A stretch of 64,000 bases of DNA from Pyrenochaeta sp. MPI-SDFR-AT-0127 (Eukaryota; Ascomycota; Dothideomycetes; Pleosporales; Cucurbitariaceae). The notes beneath the pieces were generated by a model. That model worked only from the letters and a program-made list of their open reading frames with translations. It was not told the origin of the DNA and ran no database searches. The stretch is from contig JAGTJM010000018.1 in NCBI GenBank assembly GCA_020747015.1, positions 558,001 to 622,000 on the forward strand. The letters run 5' to 3'. A program made the position numbers and the translations under genes. Below are positions 1-11,325 of the stretch, in pieces. How positions within the stretch are numbered: the first letter of the stretch is position 1; each line of letters starts with the position of its first letter.

Positions 1-272
1 TGCATCTTTGCACACATAGATTTCCTAAGCGTTTACGATCCATATACCCGAGTGCGTGGGAATTTTCAATAGCCGACATAGATAATATTAAAATCTAATC
101 TGGTCAGTCAAGGCAAATAGTTTATTTTGCTCTCATTTGCTATTCTCAACTTGTGCCTGTGTGAACCAACCATCATTTTCCAATGTGAAGTCAGCTGTCG
201 CTCATGCACATCGTGCATGCAATCTCATCGTGGGAAATCACCAAACGCATAGTTATATATGAATTTCCCGCC

Positions 273-1854
273 TCATGCGCAGGTCAGGTGGATCTCCCTT
301 CTTTGCATTGTAAGTTCAATCCCATACGGCCCATACACCAACTCATCCTCATCCATCTCCTCCCATAATGCTTCTAGAAAACTTAGGTTGCGCCTGAGAC
401 TCAGCATAGACAGACTGACATTCTCCATGCTATATTTTAGTATCGCGCGATGCTCTGAGTTCCGCATACACGAACCACCGATAAGCGCAGCCCATGCCAT
501 TGTTGTTTGTACAGGCGCTCCAAATGGTATAGCGGCCGCGTGGTAGATTGTGATATCTAGCAGCGCGTCGACTTGGGCGATGAGGGAGGGTGTTGGGGGA
601 TTGGGCCCATGGAACATAGTGTAGAGGAAGATTAATATGGCTTGTCGGTAAACTTCGCCTGCCAGCTTGTATGCATCCGGATTGGATGCGTCAGAGCATC
701 TGTCGAGGGAGGACTGTGAGGATGGAACATAAGTCCAAGCCTTTATCTGCTTCTCATATTTCCGAAGATTGATGTCCCGTTGGGCGAGGTTCTGGTGCTG
801 TAACAAGTATCGCGCAGACCGGGCAATGGGCATAATGAGGCCGAAGAGCTCGTGCGCAGAACCAAATAAGACGCCATGGATGTCGCTGCCTTTGTTTAGG
901 CTGACCAAAGATTCTGACGATAGAAAGGGATCTTCTGGAATCTCGCGATTCACTGGTAAATCAGTGTGCAAGGTTAAGTTCGCATTGATTGCGAAGAATG
1001 CATAGAACTCGGTTAGAAGATCGAGCAATGACTGGTCTACCTGGTGGGCGCGATTTCCTCTCAACTCGAGTAGCATTGTACGGCTAGCACGGAGATGGAA
1101 GAAGAAATTGCCGTCCGCGTTGCCAATCACAACCTGTTATCCACATGGAGTGGTCAGCATGAATACATCTCGCCTCAATTCTGACTTCGAGCTCTTTGTT
1201 TGGCCGACGTACCTCAAAGAAGCAGAGCATTAGAGTACTTGTTAGGAGTCCAGCCAACTCTGTAGCTTTCAAAACATGCCAGTCAAGAAGAGCATGCTTC
1301 ACGCTGCGCAGGGACACAGCGTAGTGAGATCGTGCGTTATGCTCGTAATGATTGGAATGGTAGCATAATTGAGCCCCACTCAATGCTAAAAGGCATTGAA
1401 CAACTCTGGCATCCTGGTAGGCTAGGGGAATCAGGTGACTCAGGAAGGCGTTTCGCGGACTCACGCGGCCTGCTAGCTGCAGCGCCGTCACATTGAGGTA
1501 GTGATCGAAGAAGTGCTTGTCCGTCTGTTTCCGTATCCCAGGCATTAGGTCAAGCGGATGAGGGATAGTAACCAGATTCCTTGTAACTGCGGGCGGCGTA
1601 GCTGCAGACATAGTAGGCGCACTAGTGCCGTACACTGGCTTGCGAATAACCACATCTGTAGTCTTAGGGGGCTTTTGTGCTGTGCTTCGGGATGACAGAA
1701 TTTCCTGAAATGCCTTCCTATCCGTCGGCCATGTGCATATAAGGTGGTTTCTTTGACATCCAATGCATGTAGGCCTGGCGTCATTACATTTCTTCCGACG
1801 CATACGACATGTGAGACACCCAGTTGTGGTTCGTTTTTGACGCACAGAATGCAT
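273..1854 (-). CDS. Zn(II)2Cys6 fungal transcription factor (500 aa)
   Basis: Two exons, complement(273..1133, 1213..1854), joined across a 79-nt intron with GTACGT donor and ACAG acceptor; the sum is 501 codons. The N-terminus carries a complete binuclear zinc cluster with Cys at 13, 16, 23, 30, 33 and 40 (C-x2-C-x6-C-x6-C-x2-C-x6-C), preceded and followed by basic residues (RMRRKKC). The rest has the length and helical character of the Fungal_trans_2 class of regulators. It should act in the nucleus as a DNA-binding regulator. It is divergent from the flavin amine oxidase gene across an 850-nt promoter, so local control of that gene is possible but is inference. The frame is intact. Confidence 0.9.
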
Positions 1855-2705
1855 TTTTTATGTGGGCAGCAGCAGTAATACGGGAAGTGAAGTGAAAGAA
1901 CACATAATGAGGGCCAACGCTCGAGCGGTATAGAGCATTCAGAAACATTGCGCCCCTACGTCTGCTTACTCTAACACGTGATCCTTATCGAAGCGCGCTT
2001 ATCTTAGCGTTCCTATCCTGGCAAAGCGCGACATCTGATGGACTCGTATCCTAACCTTGGCCTGCCTTGTCCACGTTTATTGGAATATTATCGATCTGAC
2101 CAGCGCGCCAAGTTGTTGCTGAGCAGATGCGCAGTCCTGAGTGTCACAGGCAGTTAGCCTTCTTATCATGGGTGCATCGAATTCAGTCATTCAACTTTAC
2201 GATTTGCAAATGACCAGAACAAAAGCTCGCTTCTCCTCCCGCCTGTCCAAGGGACGGTGCATCACCAATCACATAGCTGGTGTCATTTGATTCCTGCACA
2301 CTCTATAGATAGATTCTGTGTTTAACATTTAGCTTTTCGGCATCTAACGGTATTGACAATAGAGAAGAGAACAACTACTCAGCTGAGCCGTGTTGCACAT
2401 CTATGCACGCTACACTTACCCCCTCGTACAAGCAGTTCCAATTAGTGCTGAGCTGATAGGAATACTATGTGGTACGAATAGCTCAGATAAGCGCGCTTCG
2501 AATGTGTTAAGGCCGTATCGATAATGTGCGGCCTAAAGACGGTCCATCCGTGTGACTCTGTCTCGTCAAGTCTATGAATCTGTAGATGGCCGGGGTTCAT
2601 ATCTAATTACGCCTTATGTCTTCACTACACTATATAAGTCCCATAAGATGTCAGTGGAACATATCCCAACACTCTCCCAGCACTTCGAATTGCATAACCT
2701 TCGCC
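1855..2705. other. Divergent promoter region, no gene seen
   Basis: This is the shared upstream region of the Zn2Cys6 regulator (leftward) and the amine oxidase (rightward). No convincing coding frame is present. A TATA-like box lies near the right end. Confidence 0.6.
2631..2638 (+). promoter_or_regulatory. TATA box of the flavin amine oxidase gene
   Basis: TATATAAG lies 75 nt upstream of the chosen ATG at 2706. An in-frame ATG at 2616 lies upstream of this box and is therefore an unlikely start. Confidence 0.55.
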
Positions 2706-4201
2706 ATGACTAAAGATATCAACACCTTCCATACTGAAGTCGCCGTCATTGGTGCGGGCTTCTCTGGTCTTCAAGCCGCTCTATCTCTTCGAGAATCAGG
2801 CATATCATTTATGCTTATTGAAGCACACCATCGCGTCGGTGGTAAAAGCTTGACTACTCCCCTGACAACAATCGATGGCATTGTCGAGATGGGGCCGACA
2901 TGGATTAACGATAAGACCCAGCCGCGAATGTATGAAATGGTAAAAAGATACGGGTTAGGAGTGATTAAGCAGTATCTCGGGGGGTTGGAGGTGATATATG
3001 ATGCGAATGGGCAGGCACATACATATAAGCACGGAGAGTTGCCTCCAGTGAGTGACTTACGCTTCTGCACTAGCGTCGAACTTCTACTGAACATATGTTC
3101 TAGACTTTACCGGATGACCAAATTACCCAACTTGGCGTTATAACGACCCTACTAGAAACAGAGGCCGCGAAATTTGACCCTGAGCGACCAGGCTGTTTCA
3201 TTAACAATGAGCCCCCTGACATTCCGGACACTTCTATGGCGGAATTCTTGAGCCTTCAAGGTATCCCTGAGGGAAGTATATCACACATCTACCTCACTGT
3301 ATTCTGTCGAGGCGTTTTTGGCCTCGAAACATCAGAACTCGGGGTATATTTCTTTCTCGATACCCTGAAGCAGGGTCACGGCTTTCGCAGCTTAGCAGGC
3401 GATGATAGCGAAGGCGCGCAATTCCTTCGTATTGAGAAGGGCACGTCAACAATCTGTCAACAAATGGCTAGTGAGCTCCCGCCGGAATCAATTCTGCTAG
3501 ATGCGCCTGTTACTCACATTGAGCAACGGGATGGTGGCGCTTGTGTTGTTACCACAGAGTCGGGGTGTACGATTCATTGCGCAAAGGTCATTATCACCGT
3601 CCCATCACACACCTATCATCATATAACCTTTACACCCCCTCTTCCTCCCTCCAAGCACCTTCTCGCAAGCCGAACACTCCGAGGACACTACGCAAAATCA
3701 GTCCTCACCTACGCGACGCCTTGGTGGCGTGAGCTAGGACTTACTGGAAAGTTCAATGGTGTTGGTGATGGACCTGTGACTACCTCTTGGGAGTTATCAA
3801 GACCAGAGAAGGGACAGTACTCATTAGCAGTGTTTACAACGGCGGACCACTATGTCGCTCACTTTGCCAATTCCACCCCGGAGGATCGCAAGAACTCCAT
3901 TGTGACTCACCTTGCTAAGATAGTTGGGGCAACAGCAGGAAAGAAAATAAAGGACGCTATCTATAATGTTCAGGAGTTCATAGAGCAAGATTGGTATGAG
4001 AAAGCCTACATCGAAGGCGCACCGATGGCTGCTTTCGGACCTGGCGACTTCACACGCTTGGCACCTATCCTCCGAGAAGTGTTTCAAAATATCCATTTTG
4101 CGGGAACAGAGACGGCAAGGGTGTGGAAAGGATATATGGAGGGTGCCATCGAAGCGGGGGAACGAGTGGCTGCAGAAATCATATCGGAGATGAAGAGTTA
4201 A
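2706..4201 (+). CDS. Flavin monoamine oxidase family protein (479 aa)
   Basis: Exons 2706..3047 and 3104..4201, intron GTGAGT...TCTAG, 480 codons with stop. The N-terminus has a Rossmann dinucleotide-binding fold, GAGFSG at residues 16-21, followed by a Glu-containing strand end and RVGG. The C-terminus has the FAD-contacting segment FAGTE...GYMEGAIEAGER typical of amine oxidases. Length matches fungal MAO-N-like enzymes. Such enzymes oxidise primary or secondary amines to imines or aldehydes with FAD and produce H2O2. The substrate cannot be read from sequence. No peroxisomal SKL tail is seen; it ends EMKS. It sits divergently next to a Zn2Cys6 regulator. Confidence 0.88.
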
Positions 4202-4334
4202 GGTAATTCGTTACGTATGCTTAAATCATGCAAGTCGGTAATGTACGGCGTTAATTATTTTCCACATTTCGAGGTCGTTGAGTACTGAACAAGATATTGA
4301 AAGTAATGAACAAAACTCAAACGAAGATAGTAGA

Positions 4335-5349
4335 CTATGAATTGTAGCTCAGTAGGTTCACATCTTGAATTGAAAGCTCGCCCTCGTACCGTACTCTTCC
4401 AAGTGACGCATACTGGCCCTCGAAGAAGCGAATAAAGGGCCCAAGCGAAACACCACATGGTCCTATAGGGCATGCAAAATTTTTGCCTTTCGCCCTGTCT
4501 CCGCTAACGTGAATCGCGACTACGGTTTTCCTATCACTGAGCACGACAGGCGCTCCTGATAGGCCTGCAGTGACTAATTAGGTTTTAGTCGGCAATTATT
4601 CGCATCGATACAACTCACCGCCAAAGGTAGAGATTCCGTAGCCTAGAAGCATATTGTCCTGGGAGAGGTTCCATCTCACATAGCCACTTGATTCATGCAT
4701 TCTCAGCCCATTGTCGCCCCTATCTCTGGGGTGGCCTGGAATAAAAAGCCACTCATTACCACTCCATGAAAGTCCTGGGTACTTGAACGGCAATATGGGA
4801 GGGAGCGAGTAACCATAAATATCAGTCGCGTACCGGGGAGAAAGTCGGACAAGTGCAAGGTCGTTTTTACGGCCGTCTCCTGGAGTCATCCATTTCGTTG
4901 ACACTATTGTCATACTTCCATGCCGTATCTCTGTCCATGTTTTATTCTCGTAGCCGAAATAAGCTTTGATGCTCTGTGCTGGGCCAGTCCGATTTCTGTT
5001 CCAATCGTATACGCAGTGGGCAGCGGTGACCATGATGTCTTCCGTCACCATAAAACCAGTACCGTACGCAACCTCACCCTGGAATTTGATTCGAATACGC
5101 GCTACAGCTATTCATTTTGTTAGCAACCCAGAAATAAAGCATATGGATAGATATATCACAGTAATACTGAGTACCCGGCCGTCTCTCGGCTTCTGGTACA
5201 TCTCTCCATTGAGGGTCTTTCAAGCCTATTTCATCCTCGTCTTCAAGAACCCGATCCGATTCTAAAGTGTCACTAGGCTGTGCAAGGCTCCAGTAACCTG
5301 CACTAATGGGTTCATTACTACCCCCCGAATAAGGCCCGGGCAAATCCAT
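4335..5349 (-). CDS. V8/trypsin-like serine protease (297 aa)
   Basis: Three exons, complement(4335..4564, 4619..5107, 5175..5349), 298 codons. The catalytic triad is visible: His89 in TAAHC, Asp141 in NDLALVRL and Ser224 in GLSGAP. The second intron (4565..4618) splits the codon just before the Ser motif and has a canonical GTGAGT donor. The first donor (GTACTC) is weaker but is the only one that keeps the frame into VARIRIKFQG. The protein starts MDLPGPYSGG with no hydrophobic signal sequence, so a secreted role is not supported unless an upstream exon was missed. The family is S1/S1B-like (glutamyl endopeptidase type). A link to the biosynthetic genes is unlikely. Confidence 0.82.
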
Positions 5350-6223
5350 TGCAATTTAGCCCAAATCGTGATCGACCACGTTGAAAGAGTTCCAACAGTG
5401 ATGCGATGTGAATGATGTCTAGAAAGAAGGGGATGAATCCAAATCTCCAATTTTGAAAAGCTAGCCTACTTAATATAGGTTTAGGTCGCCTCAGCCTAGA
5501 GGAGGGCCTGGCCAATGTGGGTAGGCAGCCTGTCAGCACATATTGAGGGACTTTTACGGAATTGTGTTCTGCCAACTCATGGCCTTTGTTCAGCAATCCT
5601 CAGCCTCGTCGGCCAAACACAGATGACAAGTATGAGGGTGTCGTGCCATAAAGTGAGGTTGGCCAGCCTTGCCATCGTTGCCCTTTGGGCACCAGTACGA
5701 GCCCACGGGTAAAAGGCTGTGCAAAAAGCAAAACGTCAGAAACGGTTAATGGAGGCGGTGTCTGGAATGGAGCGTTACTTACTTGGTACGTCAGCCAATA
5801 GCCGTACTCAGTACCAGAAATAAGAAGCAAAGTGTAACTCACACCGAAACATTGGGCAGCATCCATCATGCCCAACACCTATCAATTGTGATGACACATC
5901 GTTGGTGGAATAAGCAAAGTAGATGATATCTTCTCAGACCGCACGGACAAGGAGGGCACAAAAATTTTGGAATATCGGTTGAGATTCTTCGCGGTTTGGT
6001 AGAGCTATTGATGAAGACGTGGGCAGTCAAAGATTGCAGGCATTGATGAGATGATAAACCGAATTTGCGTCCGACGCCAGAGTGCGAGATAATATAGAAG
6101 TAGAGAGAAATGCAATTGTAATCACCTTTGATGGACTGCATTGAATATGTGGATGGCTCTCAGGTCCTAAATCATAATGATTCAGGATACTTTGAAAAAT
6201 TTCTACAAAGGTTTCTATATTTG
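5350..6223. other. Intergenic, no gene seen
   Basis: Only short, overlapping open frames on both strands. None has family-like composition or sensible splice sites. Confidence 0.5.
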
Positions 6224-7427
6224 TCAGGCCCTTGCAGCAGGTTGGCTCAGTGTGTTGCCTATGCATTAAGTATTAGTAGGTGTTTTCCTATTCTCCTCAA
6301 ATATCGAATAACATACCGCCATCAGGATACAAAACCTGCTCATTGTAGAACACACCACCCGGACCTGCAAGAAGTAGGATCGTGGCGGCCATGTCAGTAT
6401 CCTTTCCAGGACGACCAGCCGGGTTCGACATCTCAGACTTGATCTCAGACTTGTTGTCTGAGTCTGAGGACCCAGTTGTCATCTAAGTGACATCAGTATA
6501 TAAAAAAACTGGATAGGACAATATCAAAATCATTGTACCTCACTTGGGAAGACGCCCGGTGCGATGGTGTTCACGCGAACCTTTGTCCCGATAAAAGTTG
6601 TCGCCAACATTCTTGACAGATGGGTTGCCGCGGCTTTGCTTGATGCATAGGCGAATTGGCCATTGCTAGATCCCTTCATGTAGCCTGAAATGCTGCTGAC
6701 GTTGATGACCTGCGATGAGTACCCTGGAGTAACCGAACCACCCTTGGCAAGCAACGGGAGGAATGTCATGGACATCCAGAAAATGCTACCGACATTCGTC
6801 TTGAAGGTTTCAACCCAGGATTCTGGTGGCGATTTAAGGAAATGATCGGAAATGGACTGGGGATCGTCCATATTTGGCTGTCCCGCGGTAGAGAACTTTG
6901 TGTTATCATCGCGGGCTATGCCGGCATTGTTAACGAGAAGTTGGATACCTTTTGGCTCCTTTTGACAGAGCTCGTCATACAGCCTTTTAACATCGTCTTT
7001 GTCGCTGAGTAGATAAGTACTAAAACCGAATGCAGCCTAAAGTACGAACTAACCTAACGTCACCCTGTAGAGGGATTATCTGGCCAGGGCCGCTGTCATA
7101 CAACTCGTCGGTCTTCTTGACAACTTCTTCGCGTCTGCTGGTGATGTAGACTTTTGCGCCATTGGCAACAAGAGCCTGAGTAATCATCAGGCCAATACCG
7201 GTGCCACCACCAGTGACAAGCGCTGTGACGTGTGAAACATCGAAGAGCTTGGAGCCCTTTAGCTCCTCGTTTCCTGCTTTGCCGTGACCCATGTTTCTGA
7301 CAAATTGGTATGTGGTCTGCGGACTGAAAGAGGTGCGAATTGTGGAAGTTGCTGTGGGAATGGAGCTTTTGACTGTCGGAAGTGTTCTTGAGATGAGACG
7401 AAGCATGTTGGATATATTTGTTGTCAT
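6224..7427 (-). CDS. Short-chain dehydrogenase/reductase with presequence (346 aa)
   Basis: Four exons, complement(6224..6258, 6317..6482, 6539..7004, 7054..7427), 347 codons. Classical SDR features are the NAD(P) motif TGGGTGIG at residues 72-79, NNAG, and a YASSK active-site motif after an INVSS segment. The C-terminal exons encode GRPGKDTDMA and YPDGGNTLSQPAARA. This resembles the RhlG/3-oxoacyl-reductase-like SDRs. The first 50 residues are rich in Arg, Ser and Thr and nearly free of acidic residues, suggesting a mitochondrial presequence; an internal Met at residue 8 is an alternative start. The substrate is unknown. It lies tail-first behind the protease gene and is probably outside the polyketide cluster. 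Confidence 0.85.
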
Positions 7428-8356
7428 GTGGGCACTTATGAAGGTCAGAGGGCGGATGTCAATGACATGTCAACATCATGACGTTTAGACGACGCATTGC
7501 GGAGAGTAATGGCCTGCGCCGGGAGCGATGGCCAACTAGATATTTTTGGATAGCTGCATCTTCGAGGTAGATCAATGTGAACCTATCATTGAAACAATGC
7601 TGTTCTATTTATGATGTGCTGTTTCAACGGATGCACTGATTTTGTGTGGTATTGAGAGCCATTGAACCGCGAGGATGAGCAGATTGCCTCGGCGTGCGAC
7701 AGGTAAAACCCCACAGAAAAATAAGTAGGCAATGTCAAGCACTTCGTCAGCTTTGGAGACAAAATATGTGCTGCGCACGCTCTATGGAGAGCATGGTGTT
7801 GTTGAAGGTCGACCAGTCTTGGACGACGCAAATAGTCCGAATAATCTCCATTGTATCTCCGACCATCTCCGTCATGTTCACAGGCTTACCAATGGCAACA
7901 CTCTTAGAAAACACCACCAACGTTACAAATCGTCCATGAGAACCACTCGCACGACATTCGCGCCCTGCCATACCATGAAAACGATCACGCAATCTACTTG
8001 TTTGTCAGCCGTCAGAAGGTTACCGTGTTCTGATAGGCCATCGGCATTACTAACCTCGGTCGGCAGTCATGAAATGGCGTCATTGCCACCTCGTCCACCA
8101 GTGAGGGGCTGGTGCCACGGGCACCAGCCAGTTTGGCGTGCAACATCACAAGAGGGCTTCGTGATGCATTTCTAATCGTGCAACTGTATATAACAGTAGC
8201 GCGGACTCGATTGATCACATCTGATACCCAGACAACTTACTCTTGCTGCAATTGACCTAGCTAGCGATATAACCGCCGTCACCTGCGCAACTCCATCAAC
8301 AGCACGATATTCCTGAACAAGACTACATTCATCAAGCGTACACACGCTCCAGCAAA
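7428..8356. other. Divergent promoter region, no gene seen
   Basis: This is the shared upstream region of the SDR (leftward) and the AsaB-like gene (rightward). Several open frames of 70-150 codons overlap each other on both strands, but none has recognisable motifs. Confidence 0.5.
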
Positions 8357-9262
8357 ATGACGACGACCGCCGTCCTCCCCACGCCCGCACATGAGCTGTC
8401 GAGATCTGCCCCTTCCATCTCAGAGTCCCAAGACGTCAACTTTCAAGGTCTCCCAATCCCACGCGGTCCCGTTACGGCCTCACTCTCCTTCTATAAAGAC
8501 CCTGAAGATGGAACTCCACCGCATAACTATGTTGAGCCACCGCCCGGTGTTCCACAGCGGAATTGGGGTGATAATTGGACAAAAGTCACTCTCGATGACC
8601 TACGCGGCCAAGAGCACAAGTTCTCATTGGATGACAACGCATTCGACACGTATGAGAACGTAAAGAGTGATCTAGACAGGAGTGGATTTGATGATGACGC
8701 ACGGATAAGGAGGGTGTACTACCCAGAGGTAGAAAAGCTATTACTGGACAATGTGCAGGGAGCTAAGAGAGTACTGTTGTTCGACCACACAATACGCCGA
8801 CCGACAGGAAACCGCAACCCGGTCACGAGAGTACACATTGACCAAACACCCTTCAGCGCTGCCGAGCGCGTGAAGTTTCACCTCCCAGATGAAGCAGAAG
8901 AATTGCTACAAGGGCGCTACCGCATTATCAACGTCTGGCGTCCGCTCAATGGACCAGTCATGGCGTTTCCACTCGCCGTCGCGGACAGCCAGACAGTCGA
9001 AGATACAGATCTCATTCCAATCGAGCATCGATATCCGGATCGAAATGGTCAGACAGCCGCTGTTCAGCACAATCCAGGCCAAAAATGGTACTACTGGTCC
9101 GGTATGACAAATGAGGATCGCCTACTTTTGAAGTGCTTTGACAGTGACGAGGAAGTGGGGAAATGGGGACGTGTTCCGCATACTGCTTTTGACAACCCCA
9201 ACACCCCTGAAGGAGCCGTAGGACGAGAGAGCATCGAGGTTAGGGCACTGGTTTTCGGTTGA
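8357..9262 (+). CDS. AsaB/CmcJ-like hydroxylase/desaturase (301 aa, intronless)
   Basis: Single uninterrupted frame. The protein has the signature segments of the fungal GA4-desaturase/AsaB/CmcJ-like family: an early PRNW-type motif (here PQRNWGDNW), a VHIDQT motif, RIINVWRPLNGPV, and the C-terminal QKWYYWSGM followed by ECFDSD-like LLKCFDSD. The His residues in HIDQT and QHNPGQ are candidate iron ligands by analogy with the family. Members act as hydroxylases or desaturases in secondary metabolism (aspergillic acid, cephamycin). Length of about 300 aa is normal. It lies between an SDR and a GH79 gene. Membership in the polyketide cluster is possible but not shown. Confidence 0.82.
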   Translation: MTTTAVLPTPAHELSRSAPSISESQDVNFQGLPIPRGPVTASLSFYKDPEDGTPPHNYVEPPPGVPQRNWGDNWTKVTLDDLRGQEHKFSLDDNAFDTYENVKSDLDRSGFDDDARIRRVYYPEVEKLLLDNVQGAKRVLLFDHTIRRPTGNRNPVTRVHIDQTPFSAAERVKFHLPDEAEELLQGRYRIINVWRPLNGPVMAFPLAVADSQTVEDTDLIPIEHRYPDRNGQTAAVQHNPGQKWYYWSGMTNEDRLLLKCFDSDEEVGKWGRVPHTAFDNPNTPEGAVGRESIEVRALVFG

Positions 9263-10565
9263 GCTGGACTCAGAGTTTCGATAACACATCATGACAACTT
9301 TGCGCCAATCATTTTAGATTTATCATTTGCTTAGATATCCATATTACTATAATTTACATTTGGCAAGAGCCAAACTATAACTGATCTCGAGTCCTCGCAC
9401 ATATCATATCTTGTGCACACCAGATTCTGCTCCACACACCTCCGTTGGTGGTCTAGACGATACTATCGATGTCCAAAAGAGGTCACTATCACTGCTCTCA
9501 AATTCACATCTAAGTGATATTTGCTCTCTAAGCATATGACAACTTGACACAATCTCATCTTTCACCTTGGAAATATCAAAGAATTCACTGAATTCATCCT
9601 TCCTTGTCAAGAGCTGAATACCTTGATATCTCATGCAATACTTTGGCGCACATTCAGCTTCGTCACACCGGGTGCTATACAAATATACAAACCCGTATGC
9701 AGGATACGTAGTCAATGCTCGCCTACTTTGTTGCTACAAATGCTAGTTCCTTGTGTTTGTGCTTCATGTCTATATGCTTCCCGCATCGTATGCTGATGTT
9801 GCGGTCCAGCGCACTGTTCCCCGAGATCAAATATGTAGCCGTCGAATCGCTGGAGTGTCATTGCGTTTACATTTGGCTTGAGTGTGCTCTGAAATATGGT
9901 CGTAATAGGCTTCACCGAGCGGGGAGATAACTATAACACGTTGCGCATGAAAAGTTCTAGACCACGCCAGGCCTTCTCTCAGAGGGCTGGGAGGGATACA
10001 CTCCATCAAGTGAACCAATGACGATAAGGCACAAAGGCCAATATGAAACGTATTCGTTGTCATTGAACGACCAGTACCCGGGAGTGTATGTGTAGGACGG
10101 AAGATTCGTTGAAAGTCGAGATCGCAACAAGTAAATTTCTAGTATTAGTCTACTGTTATACACATTCTACTCAATGTGTATTTTCTGATCAACCTTGTGA
10201 AGTTTCACTCGCGGCTCTTTAGAAAACCATGGCTAATGCGTAATTGAGAACAATGTGCGGCGCAAAGACAACCAAGTCTTGCCTCCTTGCCACTAACGGG
10301 CAGAGAGGCCACTCAATGAAAAGGCTCACACTCAATTAATATCCAGGGTTCGGTATGAGATGGCTATTTTTAACATCGTTGCTCCCATACAAAATTGCTC
10401 TATCACCTACAGAATTTCCACTGTTCCATGTACGAGTGAAGGTAGGTCGTGAACTTTGAATGCGTTGCTAATTGCCCTGTTGAGTATTGAGTTCAACCCG
10501 CTTCCCGTGAATTGAAGTTTGGCTTTCAATTATTGGCGCCAAAGGGCTGACGGCTCACGAACGAC

Positions 10566-10600
10566 TTCGGTCGACAGTGCAGCCGAAAGTGCCGCTTCGG
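10566..10600. promoter_or_regulatory. TTCGG-N12-CCGAA inverted repeat plus a third TTCGG
   Basis: TTCGG at 10566-10570 and CCGAA at 10583-10587 form an inverted repeat spaced by 12 nt, followed by TTCGG at 10596-10600. Inverted CGG triplets are the usual target type of Zn2Cys6 dimers. Function here is inference. Confidence 0.3.
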
Positions 10601-11249
10601 TAACGAAAACGGCCAGGAGCTTAGTTCGAAGGCCAGCCGATCGATTGACTTTCTGAAAGATTTCAATATCGCTTAAGAATAATGTGGGACGAATCATTTC
10701 AAGGCATTCCAGGTTTGCCGCCTGTGCTTCCGCAGTTCTGCTTGATGGAATTGGTGGCTTCTTCGTACCGGTGGCATATCATAGCACCAAGCCGGAGATT
10801 ATGCGGGGGCAGGGCTAGTTGCAATCTCTTACCTCCACATTCCGAGAACACGGATTCCCCACGTTCTCTCCGCACATCCCCGCATATCTTCACGATAGGT
10901 CTGTGCAGGTATATCCTCAACATTTAGGACACAGGCCGCATGAAACTATTCAGTATCTGATACAATATGTACTACATACCGTAATCAGGGATTAAATATC
11001 AAGTTCCTAGGAATTTTCCGGACCAGATTTACACATCAGCAAACTTCAAAGTCGCTCCCTTTCACTGCTAAGCCAATTTTGCGAGGCTTTTATTTCCCAC
11101 GGCTAATCTTCGGCAGTATTTAGGCAAGACCTATTCCTCGTGAGTTCAAAAGCCGGCATGCATTTACAAAGGCCGACAGATCGACTAGATATCTTGGATC
11201 TCAAAGCTCGAAGGATGTGGAGCCGACTGTTGATACCATTATGCTTGCA

Positions 11250-11257
11250 TATATAAT
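11250..11257 (+). promoter_or_regulatory. TATA box of the GH79 gene
   Basis: TATATAAT lies 69 nt upstream of the ATG at 11326. Confidence 0.5.
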
Positions 11258-11325
11258 GCTAAGATACGGCCCGTTTCCCAGTACTTGTATCACTAGATGA
11301 GACTGGCAATAAAATTCAACTGAAA

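Larger units (their letters stand above)
9263..11325. other. Long intergenic region, no confident gene
   Basis: Two adjacent minus-strand frames (9404..9715 and 9712..9915) are open but match no family I recognise and do not splice convincingly. The region 10560-10600 contains TTCGG/CCGAA inverted elements (separate entry). The right end is the GH79 promoter. Confidence 0.45.

Noticed and set aside
259..1005. Plus-strand open frames over the first regulator
   Set aside because: They are antisense to a complete two-exon regulator and have no motif.
2616..2705. Longer amine oxidase start at the in-frame ATG 2616
   Set aside because: It lies upstream of the TATATAAG box at 2631-2638 and adds residues without family likeness.
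9404..9915. Two adjoining minus-strand frames as a possible gene
   Set aside because: No family likeness, no convincing splice between them, no clear start context.
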